NCBI GenBank assembly: GCA_031368215.1
Contig: JANLRD010000092.1
Span: 11,011 to 75,010 of the forward strand
DNA length: 64,000 nucleotides
Origin: JANLQX01 sp031368215
Lineage (GTDB): Bacteria; Actinomycetota; Acidimicrobiia; Acidimicrobiales; JANYDT01
Direction of reading: 5' to 3'
Shown here one piece after another: positions 17,125-24,923 of this stretch (positions are counted from its first letter, which is position 1; each line of letters opens with the position of its first letter). The notes below the pieces were generated by a model. The model was given only the letters and a program-made list of their open reading frames with translations. It did not search any database and was not told where the DNA came from. The position numbers were made by a program, and so were the translations under genes.

Positions 17125-17835
17125 TCAGTAGCCGACACCGAACGCGGCCCAGATCCCGTCGGGGCCGATGATCAGCCGGTAGTCCTTGTAGACGCCTTTG
17201 AACCGTGTGGCCTCGATGTCCTCGGGCCGGAAGCCGAGCGTGGCGAGGACCAACAGATCCTGCTCGTTCCACTCGGCCGGATCCTTGGCGGCCAGATACG
17301 GCCACACGGTGTTGCCCCGCTTGTCCACGGTGGGAGCGAGGTCGAGGAGCGCGACCATCCGGGCGAGCGCGTCGGCGCCGCCTTCGTCGAATTCCTTCTG
17401 CCACTGATCCGCTGGGCGCCGCTGCCCGACAAAGCCCCACCGGAACCGCCGTTTGCCGATGATCGCCTTGATCGCTGCGTAGTCACGCACGATCGCCGCG
17501 TCGTAGATCGCACGCGCGGTTTCCGCGGCATCCGGATCGACAGCCGACCCATCGACCGTCGTGAGGATCGGCCCGGCCCCGTGGGGAATCGTGCTGACGG
17601 GAGCAATCGTTGTGGTGGTGGTCGATGATGTCGTGGTGGGGGCGAGCGTGGTGGTTGGCACGGCGAGCGTGGTAGCCGCCGCCAAGACGGTCGACGCCGC
17701 GACGTCGGTGTCGCTCACCGGCGCAGGCCTCGTTTCGGCACTCGAACTCGTACAGCCGGTGAAAGCCAGCGCGGCAAGGAGCGCTCCGGCAATGACCCGA
17801 CGACAATCGAACGGACGGCGGTCGGCCACCGTCAC
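17125..17835 (-). CDS. Predicted lipoprotein with Thr-rich linker
   Basis: About 236 residues. A GTG start at 17835 overlaps the rph stop by four bases (GTGA), which decides the start. The N-terminus has basic residues, a hydrophobic core and the lipobox LAFTGC, so the protein is probably exported and lipidated. A low-complexity Thr/Pro-rich linker follows (APTTTSSTTTTTIAP), then a globular C-terminal domain of about 130 residues (ETARAIYDAAIVRDYAAIKA onward) with no recognised family. The layout suggests a surface domain tethered through a flexible stalk. Confidence 0.7.
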   Translation of the reverse strand: MTVADRRPFDCRRVIAGALLAALAFTGCTSSSAETRPAPVSDTDVAASTVLAAATTLAVPTTTLAPTTTSSTTTTTIAPVSTIPHGAGPILTTVDGSAVDPDAAETARAIYDAAIVRDYAAIKAIIGKRRFRWGFVGQRRPADQWQKEFDEGGADALARMVALLDLAPTVDKRGNTVWPYLAAKDPAEWNEQDLLVLATLGFRPEDIEATRFKGVYKDYRLIIGPDGIWAAFGVGY

Positions 17836-18575
17836 GCCCTCGGCGACGGTGGCGTGGCGAGCACCTCGGCCTGGAGCGCGCTGATCACGGTGATCCCGCC
17901 TTCGGCCAGGTTCATCAGCGCATCGAGCTCGGCCCGGGTAAAGGTCTTGCCCTCCGCAGTGCCCTGCACTTCGGCGAAGCGGCCGTCGCCCGTCATGACC
18001 ACGTTCATGTCGACCTCGGCGGTCGAATCTTCGCTGTAGTCGAGGTCGCACAAGGGCGTACCGCGAACCATGCCGACGGAGATCGCCGCACAGGAGGTGA
18101 CCAGTGGATGGGTCTTGATCGCGCCGCTCTGGACCAGGCGAGTGCAGGCATCATGGAGCGCAACATAGGCGCCGCAGATGCTCGCGGTGCGTGTGCCGCC
18201 GTCGGCCTGGAGGACGTCGCAGTCAAGCACTATCTGGCGCTCGCCGAGGGCACGCATGTCCGTGACCCCACGCAGCGCACGTCCGATGAGACGTTGGATC
18301 TCCTGGGTTCGTCCCGACTGTTTGCCCTTGGCCGCCTCACGGTTGTTGCGCTCGGGGGTGGCGCCGGGGAGCATCGAGTATTCGGCGGTGACCCAGCCCT
18401 TGCCACTGTTCTTCATCCAGCGAGGCACGTCCTCGTCGATCGAGGCGGTGCACAGCACCCGGGTCCGTCCGAACGTCACGAGCACCGACCCGGCGGCGAA
18501 CTCGGTGTAGTCGCGCACAAAGCTGACCGGTCGGGGGTCGGCAGGAGAACGGTCATAGCTACGCGCGGTGAACAC
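17832..18575 (-). CDS. rph: Ribonuclease PH
   Basis: About 247 residues, the usual length for RNase PH, a phosphate-dependent 3'-exoribonuclease that trims tRNA ends. Recognisable stretches are GSVLVTFGRTRVLCTASID, GWVTAEYSMLPGAT, QEIQRLIGRALRGVTDM, DCDVLQADGGTRTASI and CDLDYSEDSTAEVDMNVVM. The GTG at 18575 gives a family-length N-terminus; sequence further upstream in frame runs into a cruciform element and is non-coding. Its stop overlaps the start of the lipoprotein gene. Confidence 0.93.
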   Translation of the reverse strand: MFTARSYDRSPADPRPVSFVRDYTEFAAGSVLVTFGRTRVLCTASIDEDVPRWMKNSGKGWVTAEYSMLPGATPERNNREAAKGKQSGRTQEIQRLIGRALRGVTDMRALGERQIVLDCDVLQADGGTRTASICGAYVALHDACTRLVQSGAIKTHPLVTSCAAISVGMVRGTPLCDLDYSEDSTAEVDMNVVMTGDGRFAEVQGTAEGKTFTRAELDALMNLAEGGITVISALQAEVLATPPSPRA

Positions 18576-18624
18576 GGCCGTCGAGGCTAGAGGATGCCCG
18601 GCACCAAACCGGGTCGTTCCATTA

Positions 18625-18715
18625 GGAGAGAGGTTGCCCCCGTAAACGGGGGCAAAACACCTCCCATCGTCGTTGGGAGGTGTTCTGCCCCTAACGATGG
18701 GGGCAACCTCTCTCC
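18625..18715. repeat. 91-bp compound inverted repeat (cruciform-forming element)
   Basis: The ends are a perfect 17-bp inverted repeat: GGAGAGAGGTTGCCCCC (18625-18641) and its complement at 18699-18715. Inside, GGGGCAAAACACCTCCC (18649-18665) pairs with 18675-18691 with one mismatch around a 9-base loop. A second hairpin, TTGCCCCCGT/ACGGGGGCAA (18634-18655), competes with the outer stem. It lies between cysM and rph, both on the minus strand. It may act as a terminator after cysM, or be a REP/MITE-like mobile palindrome. No target-site duplication is obvious. Confidence 0.75.
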
Positions 18716-18723
18716 CAACGAAC

Positions 18724-19674
18724 TCAGAAGTAAATGACTTTCTTGGCGCGTTCGGTGACGAGATCGAGGTCGTCGGAGTAGGCGCCGGTGGAGAGGTACT
18801 TCCACCCGGCGTCGCAGACGATGGTGACGATGACCCCTTCGTCGATCTCGGCGGCGCATTTGATGGCCGCCGCCATGATCGCCCCGGACGAGATGCCGGC
18901 GAAGACGCCGCACTCGCGCACCATCCGGCGGGTCGCCTCGAGGGACTCCCGAGGGCCGATGACCTTCTTGCGGTCGAGGAGCTCGAAGCCGTTGTTGTCG
19001 GTGAAGATCGGCGGGATGTAGCCGTCGTCGAGGTTGCGCAGTCCGTCGACCATCTCGCCGCTCGGCGGCTCGACCGCCCAGATCTGCACATCCGGCTTCA
19101 TCTTCTTCAGGAACGAACCGACACCGATCAGGGTGCCGCTGGTCCCGAGGCCGGCAATGAAGTGGGTGATGTCGGGAACATCAGCGAGGATCTCGGGACC
19201 CGTTCCCTCGAAGTGGGCCTGCGGGTTCGCCGGGTTCGCGTACTGATACAGGAACACCCATTCGGGATGCTGCTCGGCCAATTCACGGGCGAGTTTGACG
19301 GCACCGTTGGACCCCTCCGACCCGGGCGAATCGATGATCTCCGCCCCGAAGGCCTCGAGCATCTGACGCCGCTCCGGGGTGACGTTCGTGGGCAGCACGA
19401 TCTTGATGTGATAGCCGCGCTGCCCGCACACCATGGCCAGACCGATGCCGGTGTTGCCCGACGACGGCTCGATGAGGATCGACCCCGGAACGAGACGTCC
19501 GTCCTTCTCGGCCTGCTCAATCATGGAGAGCGCAATGCGGTCTTTGACCGAACCGCCCGGATTCTGGCCCTCGAGCTTGGCCAGGATCCGCACTCGGGGG
19601 TTCGGGCTCAGTGCGGAGACGTCGACGATCGGCGTGTTGCCGATCAGGTCGAGGACGCTGTGGAAGACGGTCAT
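18724..19674 (-). CDS. cysM: CysO-dependent cysteine synthase
   Basis: A 316-residue fold-type II PLP enzyme. The Schiff-base lysine is in GGSVKDR (K44), the substrate loop is EPSSGNTGIG and the PLP-phosphate loop is GLGTSGTLIG. Placement directly after cysO and mec matches the Mycobacterium tuberculosis mec-cysO-cysM operon. There CysM uses O-phosphoserine and CysO thiocarboxylate as sulfur donor, making cysteine on CysO. By synteny I infer the same reaction here rather than the sulfide-dependent CysK route. The 91-bp palindrome follows its stop by 8 bp. Confidence 0.92.
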   Translation of the reverse strand: MTVFHSVLDLIGNTPIVDVSALSPNPRVRILAKLEGQNPGGSVKDRIALSMIEQAEKDGRLVPGSILIEPSSGNTGIGLAMVCGQRGYHIKIVLPTNVTPERRQMLEAFGAEIIDSPGSEGSNGAVKLARELAEQHPEWVFLYQYANPANPQAHFEGTGPEILADVPDITHFIAGLGTSGTLIGVGSFLKKMKPDVQIWAVEPPSGEMVDGLRNLDDGYIPPIFTDNNGFELLDRKKVIGPRESLEATRRMVRECGVFAGISSGAIMAAAIKCAAEIDEGVIVTIVCDAGWKYLSTGAYSDDLDLVTERAKKVIYF

Positions 19675-19692
19675 CGGGTCGACCCGTCGGGA

Positions 19693-20004
19693 CTAGACCG
19701 ACCCGCCGGCGACGGCCGGCAGGATCGTCACTTCGTCGCCCGCCTTGATCGGGGCGTCGAGTTTGCCCAGGTAGCGGACATCGTCGTCGTTCACGTAGAC
19801 GTTGACGAACTTGTGGAGCGTGCCGTCGACGGTGAGGACCTGACCGGCGATGCCCGGGAACCGGGTGGTCAGATCGTCGAACAGGGCGCCGAGCGTGGCG
19901 CCGGTCGCCTGGACCTTGCTGGCACCGCCGACGTGGGGACGCAGGATCATCGGGATCCGGATGCTCACCGTGGGAGCGGCGGTGGTTTCGATGACATCAG
20001 ACAT
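19693..20004 (-). CDS. cysO: Sulfur-carrier protein CysO (MoaD/ThiS family)
   Basis: A 103-residue ubiquitin-like sulfur carrier resembling mycobacterial CysO (VSIRIPMILRPHVGG ... LHKFVNVYVNDDDVRYL ... VTILPAVAGG). The functional form needs a C-terminal Gly-Gly that becomes a thiocarboxylate. Here two residues, Ser-Val, follow the Gly-Gly, so the tail must be trimmed first, plausibly by the metalloprotease encoded just upstream. It sits 18 bp upstream of cysM and is part of the mec-cysO-cysM unit. Confidence 0.93.
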   Translation of the reverse strand: MSDVIETTAAPTVSIRIPMILRPHVGGASKVQATGATLGALFDDLTTRFPGIAGQVLTVDGTLHKFVNVYVNDDDVRYLGKLDAPIKAGDEVTILPAVAGGSV

Positions 20005-20126
20005 GTGGAGAGAACCTCGGAGACCGGTCGGGATGACACCCGGTCCAACCGGGCTTCGCCCAGTCTAATTCCCGACTGAACCGGTAGGGAATCTCCACGC
20101 CACGTGGGCACCCGTCGTGCTCGAGG

Positions 20127-20543
20127 TCACTCGTCGACCACGACCGGTTCCTCGGTGACGATTCCGTCCACGATGCGATAGCTGCGCAGCGCCGGTGAGG
20201 AGTCGCGCAGGCTCACGATGACGTACTGCCAGGTGGGGTCGGGCGCCGACGACACGTCGGTGGGCGACGGGAACGGGTCGGTGTGGGTGTGGCTGTGCAT
20301 CACCCCGATGACGGCCAGACCTTCATCGTCGGCGTCTCGCTCGGCTCGGAGATGCACCTTGGGGTCGATCGTGTAGACGAGTGCTGACGCAGCCAGGTTC
20401 GCCGACCGCACCAACCGCACCACCCTGGTGTTCCCGTCCTCCGTGCTGGTCCCAACGAGGAGGCCACACGCCTCGAGGGGGTAGCCGTCCAGTGCATGGA
20501 CGATCATCTCGTCGAGCACCTCGGAGGTCAACAGCAAGCTCAC
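20127..20543 (-). CDS. mec: JAMM metalloprotease, CysO-cysteine peptidase (Mec type)
   Basis: A 138-residue MPN/JAB1-domain zinc peptidase. The catalytic glutamate is in YPLEACG (E24), and zinc ligands are in MHSHTHTDPFPSPTD (H83, H85, D96), the JAMM signature. In mycobacteria Mec releases cysteine from CysO-Cys. The GTG at 20543 begins the protein just before the first family strand; residues further upstream are unlike the family. It is divergent from smpB, 67 bp apart. It may have a second job here, removing the Ser-Val tail from CysO. Confidence 0.9.
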   Translation of the reverse strand: MSLLLTSEVLDEMIVHALDGYPLEACGLLVGTSTEDGNTRVVRLVRSANLAASALVYTIDPKVHLRAERDADDEGLAVIGVMHSHTHTDPFPSPTDVSSAPDPTWQYVIVSLRDSSPALRSYRIVDGIVTEEPVVVDE

Positions 20544-20610
20544 GCCCGAGAACTGTACGCACTCAGCGTTGTGCCGCCGCGCCCACCGAGTGCGAGAAGA
20601 TAGACCGGTC

Positions 20611-21129
20611 ATGGCCGGAAAAGGGAAGATCAAGGGGCCCGAAGCGGGGGCAACAGGTGGAGCGAAGAAGGTTGTCGCGTCCAACCGGAAGGCGCGTCAT
20701 GAATACGAGATCATCGACACCTACGAGTGCGGGATCGTCCTCTACGGCAGCGAGGTCAAGTCGCTGCGTGACGCCCAGGTCCAGATGATCGACGCGTTCG
20801 CCCGGGTCGACCGCGGCCAGGTGTACCTCCACGGCATCCAGATCTCGCCGTACTCCTACGCCGTCGGGTTCGGCGCCCACGACCCGAAGCGCACCCGCAA
20901 GCTGTTGCTCAACAAGCGTGAGATCGCCGACCTGGCCGAGGCCACCGACAAGGACGGGCTCTCGCTCATCCCGCTCAGCATCTACTTCACGAACGGGAAG
21001 GCGAAGGTGGAACTCGCCATCGCCCGGGGCCGGAAGCGCTACGACAAGCGTCAGGCCTTGGCCGAGCGCGACTCCAAGCTGGAGATGAGCCGCGCCCTTG
21101 CCGCGGCGAACAAGTACCGCCACGCCTGA
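20611..21129 (+). CDS. smpB: SsrA-binding protein SmpB
   Basis: A 172-residue RNA-binding protein that delivers tmRNA to stalled ribosomes. Diagnostic stretches are NRKARHEYEI, YECGIVLYGSEVKSLRDAQVQ, the HGIQISPYSYA strand and the basic C-terminal tail GRKRYDKRQALAERDSKLEM. The ATG at 20611 lies 67 bp from the divergent mec start. No tmRNA gene is visible nearby. A stem-loop repeat follows the stop by 34 bp. Confidence 0.96.
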   Translation: MAGKGKIKGPEAGATGGAKKVVASNRKARHEYEIIDTYECGIVLYGSEVKSLRDAQVQMIDAFARVDRGQVYLHGIQISPYSYAVGFGAHDPKRTRKLLLNKREIADLAEATDKDGLSLIPLSIYFTNGKAKVELAIARGRKRYDKRQALAERDSKLEMSRALAAANKYRHA

Positions 21130-21163
21130 CGCCCCCAAGCGTTGCCCCTCGACCCCCGGGATC

Positions 21164-21224
21164 GTGGGCCAGCTGGCTATCTCGGGCCAGGATTGACGGG
21201 GTTTTCTGCGCTCTCCCGGCCCAC
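21164..21224. terminator. Intergenic hairpin between convergent genes (repeat family copy 1)
   Basis: The element is bounded by GTGGGCC (21164-21170) and GGCCCAC (21218-21224) and contains GGGCCAGCTGGCT and CTCGGGCCAGG. It occupies the gap between smpB and the convergent acyl-CoA dehydrogenase gene, so a bidirectional terminator role is likely. A related element at 35539-35618 shares the ends, the 13-base word and, in reverse orientation, the 11-base word. Confidence 0.55.
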
Positions 21225-21246
21225 AGCGATGTGTCGCCTTCGCGGT

Positions 21247-22455
21247 CTATCGAACCGTCGGCTCGCGCGGGAGGCCGAGGATCTTCTCGCCGATGATGTT
21301 GCGCTGGATCTCGTCGGTGCCGCCGGCGATCGACTGCGCGGGGGTCGACAGCAGGACCTCGGCGATCACGGTGTCGAGTGGGTCGCTCCCGGTGGTGAGC
21401 ATCGCGGACGCGCCGCTGATGAGCGAGTGCACGCGGGCCGAACGGCGAGCGACCTCAGACGCCGCGAGCTTGCCGAGCGAACCCTCGGGGCCCGGTGGAC
21501 GACCCATGGCACGCGCCGCCGCGGCACGCGCTGCGGTCCATTCGTTCGCTCGGACGAACGAGAGCAGCCGCGCGATCTCCTGACGCACGATCGGGTCATC
21601 GCTGAGTGCCCTCATCCGGGCACGTTCAATCACCAGATCGGCTCGCCCCGCGCGCTGTGGGTACCAGACGTAGGTGGCGAAGTGCTCGGCCGCTTCGGCG
21701 TCCGCCTCGGCGATGGTGCGTCCGGCAGACCCTACGTTCGCATATCGCTGCGGCCGGAGGGTGGCGAAGGAACGCTCGTGCGAGAGGGTCGTGCGGGCGA
21801 TGCGCCAGCCATCACCGAGGGCCCCGACGAGGTTGGCGGCAGGGATGCGGGCGTCGGTGAGGAACACCTCGTTGAACGACGCATGCCGGTTCATCTGACG
21901 GATCGGCCGCACCTCGACCCCAGCCTGATGCATCGGCAGCACGAAGTACGAGAGTCCGTCGTGTTTCGGCACCGCGTGATCGGTGCGGGCGAGCAGCATG
22001 GCGACATCGGCGTGATGGGCGCTGGTCGTCCACACCTTCTGCCCGTTGACGACCCACTCGTCGCCGTCGAGGACCGCGCTGGTCGACAGCCCGGCCAGAT
22101 CTGACCCGGCGCCGGGCTCGCTGAACAACTGGCACCACCGCAGTTCACCGGTGAGGGTCGGCCGCAGCACGCGATCCCGCAACTCATCGCTTCCGTGTTC
22201 GAGCACCGTAGGAGCGGCGAGCGTCGTGCCTCCTCCCAATGGCGTACCGACGGCGCCGTGGGACCGAATCTCGTCGGCGACGACGCGATCGGCCCAGCTC
22301 GGCAGACCCCGCCCATGCCAGCGCGTCGGCCACGACGGCACCGCCCATCGTGCGTCCACGAGGCGCTCACGCCATTCGCGCAATCCGACGTCGGGGTCCC
22401 AGTCGTAGCGAAGCCATGCCCGAACCTCGGCGCGTATCTCGTCGGCGGCGATCAT
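21247..22455 (-). CDS. Acyl-CoA dehydrogenase
   Basis: A 402-residue flavoenzyme of the acyl-CoA dehydrogenase family. The FAD/substrate region is CQLFSEPGAGSDLAGLSTSA, followed by WVVNGQKVWTTSAHHADVAM, and the C-terminal FAD-binding stretch is TDEIQRNIIGEKILGLPREP. The length and N-terminal region fit the long FadE-like enzymes involved in steroid or branched-substrate catabolism in actinobacteria; the substrate is unknown. Its start overlaps the TetR stop by four bases (ATGA). It is the third gene of the oxidoreductase-TetR-dehydrogenase operon. Confidence 0.9.
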   Translation of the reverse strand: MIAADEIRAEVRAWLRYDWDPDVGLREWRERLVDARWAVPSWPTRWHGRGLPSWADRVVADEIRSHGAVGTPLGGGTTLAAPTVLEHGSDELRDRVLRPTLTGELRWCQLFSEPGAGSDLAGLSTSAVLDGDEWVVNGQKVWTTSAHHADVAMLLARTDHAVPKHDGLSYFVLPMHQAGVEVRPIRQMNRHASFNEVFLTDARIPAANLVGALGDGWRIARTTLSHERSFATLRPQRYANVGSAGRTIAEADAEAAEHFATYVWYPQRAGRADLVIERARMRALSDDPIVRQEIARLLSFVRANEWTAARAAAARAMGRPPGPEGSLGKLAASEVARRSARVHSLISGASAMLTTGSDPLDTVIAEVLLSTPAQSIAGGTDEIQRNIIGEKILGLPREPTVR

Positions 22456-23195
22456 CGTGCTTCCTCTCCGGGACGGGCGAGCCCACAAGCCGCAGACCAG
22501 AGGGAGGTAAGGGTAGTTGCGGCGCGCTCGTCATCCATGGCGTCTCCGTCCACATACATCCAGCGGGCGGTGGCCGAGAGCATCGACACCAGTACCGCTG
22601 CGGTGGTCTCGACATCAACGGCAGGGTCAGCCCAGCCGCGCGTTTGCCACCGACGGATCGACGCGGCCACTCGGCTCACGTGCTTCTGATGCGAGACGAG
22701 GCGCGCTTTGCGGACCTCGTCGTCCGACGCGGCCACCTGATCGACCAGTCGATACAGGTCGGCGTTCTCACGTACGACGGCGAGGTAGTTCCGCGTGGAC
22801 GTCGCCAGGTTGGCAATCGGGTCACCGCCATGAGGCCGGTCGAAGCCGACGACGTTGCGCTCGACGCTGCGATCGATGTTCGACGCGAGATGGCGGAAGA
22901 GCTCGGTCTTCGATTCGAAGTACGTGTAGAAGCTGCCCCGCGACACACCCGCCTCGGTGATGATGTGCTCGACGGTCGTATCGAGGTAACCGTGGCGGGC
23001 AAAGACGACACGCGCGGCGTCGAGCAGCCGCTCGCGGGTTCGGGTGGCCTTCACCCCGGGCGCGGCCACGACGGTCGCGCGCCGGTCGGCTGATGTGCCA
23101 GTCGGGATCCATCCCCCACGGGTCGTCTCCCGCGGGGCCGCCGTCTTCTGAGCGTCCACGATCTTCCGGGAGGCCACGATCTTCCGGGGGGCCAT
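22452..23195 (-). CDS. TetR-family regulator with basic N-terminal extension
   Basis: A 247-residue regulator. The DNA-binding domain begins about residue 55: TRERLLDAARVVFARHGYLDTTVEHIITEAGVSRGSFYTYFESK. The preceding lysine/arginine-rich tail carries an imperfect repeat (RKIVASRKIV). The ATG overlaps the stop of the upstream oxidoreductase by one base, and its own stop overlaps the acyl-CoA dehydrogenase start. As an operon member it may control the 20-bp palindrome at 24082 in front of the operon. Ligand unknown, possibly an acyl-CoA. Confidence 0.88.
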   Translation of the reverse strand: MAPRKIVASRKIVDAQKTAAPRETTRGGWIPTGTSADRRATVVAAPGVKATRTRERLLDAARVVFARHGYLDTTVEHIITEAGVSRGSFYTYFESKTELFRHLASNIDRSVERNVVGFDRPHGGDPIANLATSTRNYLAVVRENADLYRLVDQVAASDDEVRKARLVSHQKHVSRVAASIRRWQTRGWADPAVDVETTAAVLVSMLSATARWMYVDGDAMDDERAATTLTSLWSAACGLARPGEEAR

Positions 23196-24046
23196 CAGCG
23201 CACCATCGAGACGTCGGCGCGCACCATCAGTTCGGCGAGTCCCTCGATCGAACGAAGGTACGCGTCGAGAGTGCGCTGTCGTGGTTCCGGCACAAGGTGC
23301 GTCACACCCACTTCGCGGTAGTGGTCGATCTCGGCGAGGATCATGTCGTGGTCGTCTTCCAAAGCGTCCCACCGGGTGCGCATCGAGATCGCGAACGACG
23401 CCTCGGGACGTTCAGCGCGCATACGACGTACTCGTGGGGCGGTTTGCTCAGGCGTGAGGAAGCCGCCGTGCCACCCGTCCCCGACACGCACGGCACGGGC
23501 AAGTGCCACGTCCGCATGGCCGCCTATCCAGATGGGGAGATGCCCGACCGGTTGGGGTTTGGCGCGGATGGAGACGAACCGGGCGCCGTGCACCGGGTAC
23601 TCGGCGGTGATGTGGTCCTGTGTCCACATTGTCCGCAGCATCTCGATTGCTTCGTCCGTGCGCGCCCCTCGCTCGGCGAACGGCACCCCTAACGCATCGA
23701 ACTCGGCTTCCAGCCAACCAGCGGCGGTGCCGAGGATCATGCGACCGCCGCTCAGTTGATCGATCGACGCAACCGACTTGGCGACAACGAGCGGGTTGCG
23801 CATCGGCAACACGAGGACCGTGGTGCCGAGACCGACTCGGCGAGTCGACGCGGCCACCCAGGTGAGCGCGGTCAGTGGCTCGAAGATGTACGCGGACGGC
23901 GGGTATGGGGCGCCCGTGGGCACGACGAGATGGTCGCTCACCCAGACGTCGGCGAAGCCCAATTCCTCGGCCAGGACCGCGGCACGGGTCATGGCCTCGC
24001 CGGACGCGGCCGGGCCGGCTTGCGGGAGGTGCATCCCGGCGGTCAT
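23195..24046 (-). CDS. LLM-class F420-dependent oxidoreductase
   Basis: A 283-residue luciferase-like monooxygenase-fold protein of the actinobacterial F420 type. Typical stretches are LAEELGFADVWVSDHLVVP, RVGLGTTVLVLPMRNPLVVAKSVASIDQLSGGR and PIWIGGHADVALARAVRVGDGWHGG. It likely moves hydride between F420 and a small organic substrate. The ATG at 24046 is chosen because CGGAG is 2-6 bp upstream; longer in-frame starts run into the palindrome. It is first in the operon with TetR and acyl-CoA dehydrogenase. Confidence 0.85.
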   Translation of the reverse strand: MTAGMHLPQAGPAASGEAMTRAAVLAEELGFADVWVSDHLVVPTGAPYPPSAYIFEPLTALTWVAASTRRVGLGTTVLVLPMRNPLVVAKSVASIDQLSGGRMILGTAAGWLEAEFDALGVPFAERGARTDEAIEMLRTMWTQDHITAEYPVHGARFVSIRAKPQPVGHLPIWIGGHADVALARAVRVGDGWHGGFLTPEQTAPRVRRMRAERPEASFAISMRTRWDALEDDHDMILAEIDHYREVGVTHLVPEPRQRTLDAYLRSIEGLAELMVRADVSMVR

Positions 24047-24081
24047 CGCTCCGTTCGACCTCACCGGCTCACCGTACGTCA

Positions 24082-24101
24082 ATTCGACATTGATGTCGAA
24101 T
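24082..24101. promoter_or_regulatory. 20-bp palindromic operator between divergent genes
   Basis: ATTCGACAT-TG-ATGTCGAAT is a perfect 9+9 inverted repeat between the oxidoreductase operon (minus) and the dienelactone-hydrolase-type gene (plus). Size and symmetry suit a TetR-family dimer, and a TetR gene is in the left operon. It overlaps the likely promoters of both units, so repression of both is plausible. Confidence 0.65.
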
Positions 24102-24119
24102 CGTCAATAGGGTGAGGAA

Positions 24120-24872
24120 ATGATCGAGCGCGACATCGAGATCCGGACCGAGGACGGATCGATGACCACGTTCGTCGTCCACCCGGATGACGGTCATGCG
24201 CATCCGGTGGTGCTCTTCCTCATGGACGCACCCGGTAAGCGCCCGCTGCTCCACGCCATGGCCCGCACGATCGCGGAGGGCGGCTACTACGTGATGCTGC
24301 CCAACCTCTACTACCGGTCCACCCCAGCCTTCGAGCTCGACTTCTTGAGCCGCGAATCGTATGCGCGCATGAGTGAGCTGATGCACGGCATCGGCGCCCG
24401 GATGGTGGAGCGCGACGCAGTTGCGATGCTCGACGTCGCCGCCACGGAGCCGGCGGCCGACCCGACGCTCGTGGGTTGCGTCGGCTACTGCATGAGCGGA
24501 CCGTTTGCCATCTGTCTCGCCGCGGGTTTGGGTGAACGCGTTCGGGCTGCCGCCTCGTTCTACGGGGCGCGCCTCATCACCGACACCAAAGGATCACCGC
24601 ACCTGCGACTCGGGGACATCAGCGGTGAGCTCTACGTCGCGTGCGCAGAACATGACGAATGGGTGCCGCTCGACATGGTCGACCGATTCGAGGCGGCCAT
24701 GCAGGCATCCCGTGTCCGTGGGCGTCTGGAGCGCTACTGGGGAACCCACCACGGCTTCGCGTTCAGCGATCGTCCCGCACACGATGCAACGGCCGAGGCG
24801 CGCCACTGGCGCGCCCTGTTCGACCTGTTCGACCGCAACCTCCACAACACCACCACACCAGCCAGCAGCTGA
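24120..24872 (+). CDS. Dienelactone hydrolase family protein
   Basis: A 250-residue alpha/beta hydrolase. The nucleophile elbow GCVGYCMSGPFA has the family's cysteine, and the acid is likely in CAEHDEWVPLDM. The histidine is in THHGFAFSDR. Such enzymes hydrolyse dienelactones or related esters in aromatic or aliphatic catabolism. A GTGAGGAA sequence immediately precedes the ATG. It lies 18 bp after the 20-bp palindrome, so it is probably co-regulated with the divergent operon, and it is followed by another F420-type enzyme. Confidence 0.85.
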   Translation: MIERDIEIRTEDGSMTTFVVHPDDGHAHPVVLFLMDAPGKRPLLHAMARTIAEGGYYVMLPNLYYRSTPAFELDFLSRESYARMSELMHGIGARMVERDAVAMLDVAATEPAADPTLVGCVGYCMSGPFAICLAAGLGERVRAAASFYGARLITDTKGSPHLRLGDISGELYVACAEHDEWVPLDMVDRFEAAMQASRVRGRLERYWGTHHGFAFSDRPAHDATAEARHWRALFDLFDRNLHNTTTPASS

Positions 24873-24923
24873 ACACCGACCGACACCTGTCGCTTCGCCG
24901 ATCGCCCCACCAAGGACCCACCG

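Noticed and set aside
21130..21246. tmRNA gene next to smpB
   Set aside because: The 117-bp gap is too short and contains only a hairpin repeat; no tRNA-like ends or tag reading frame are seen.
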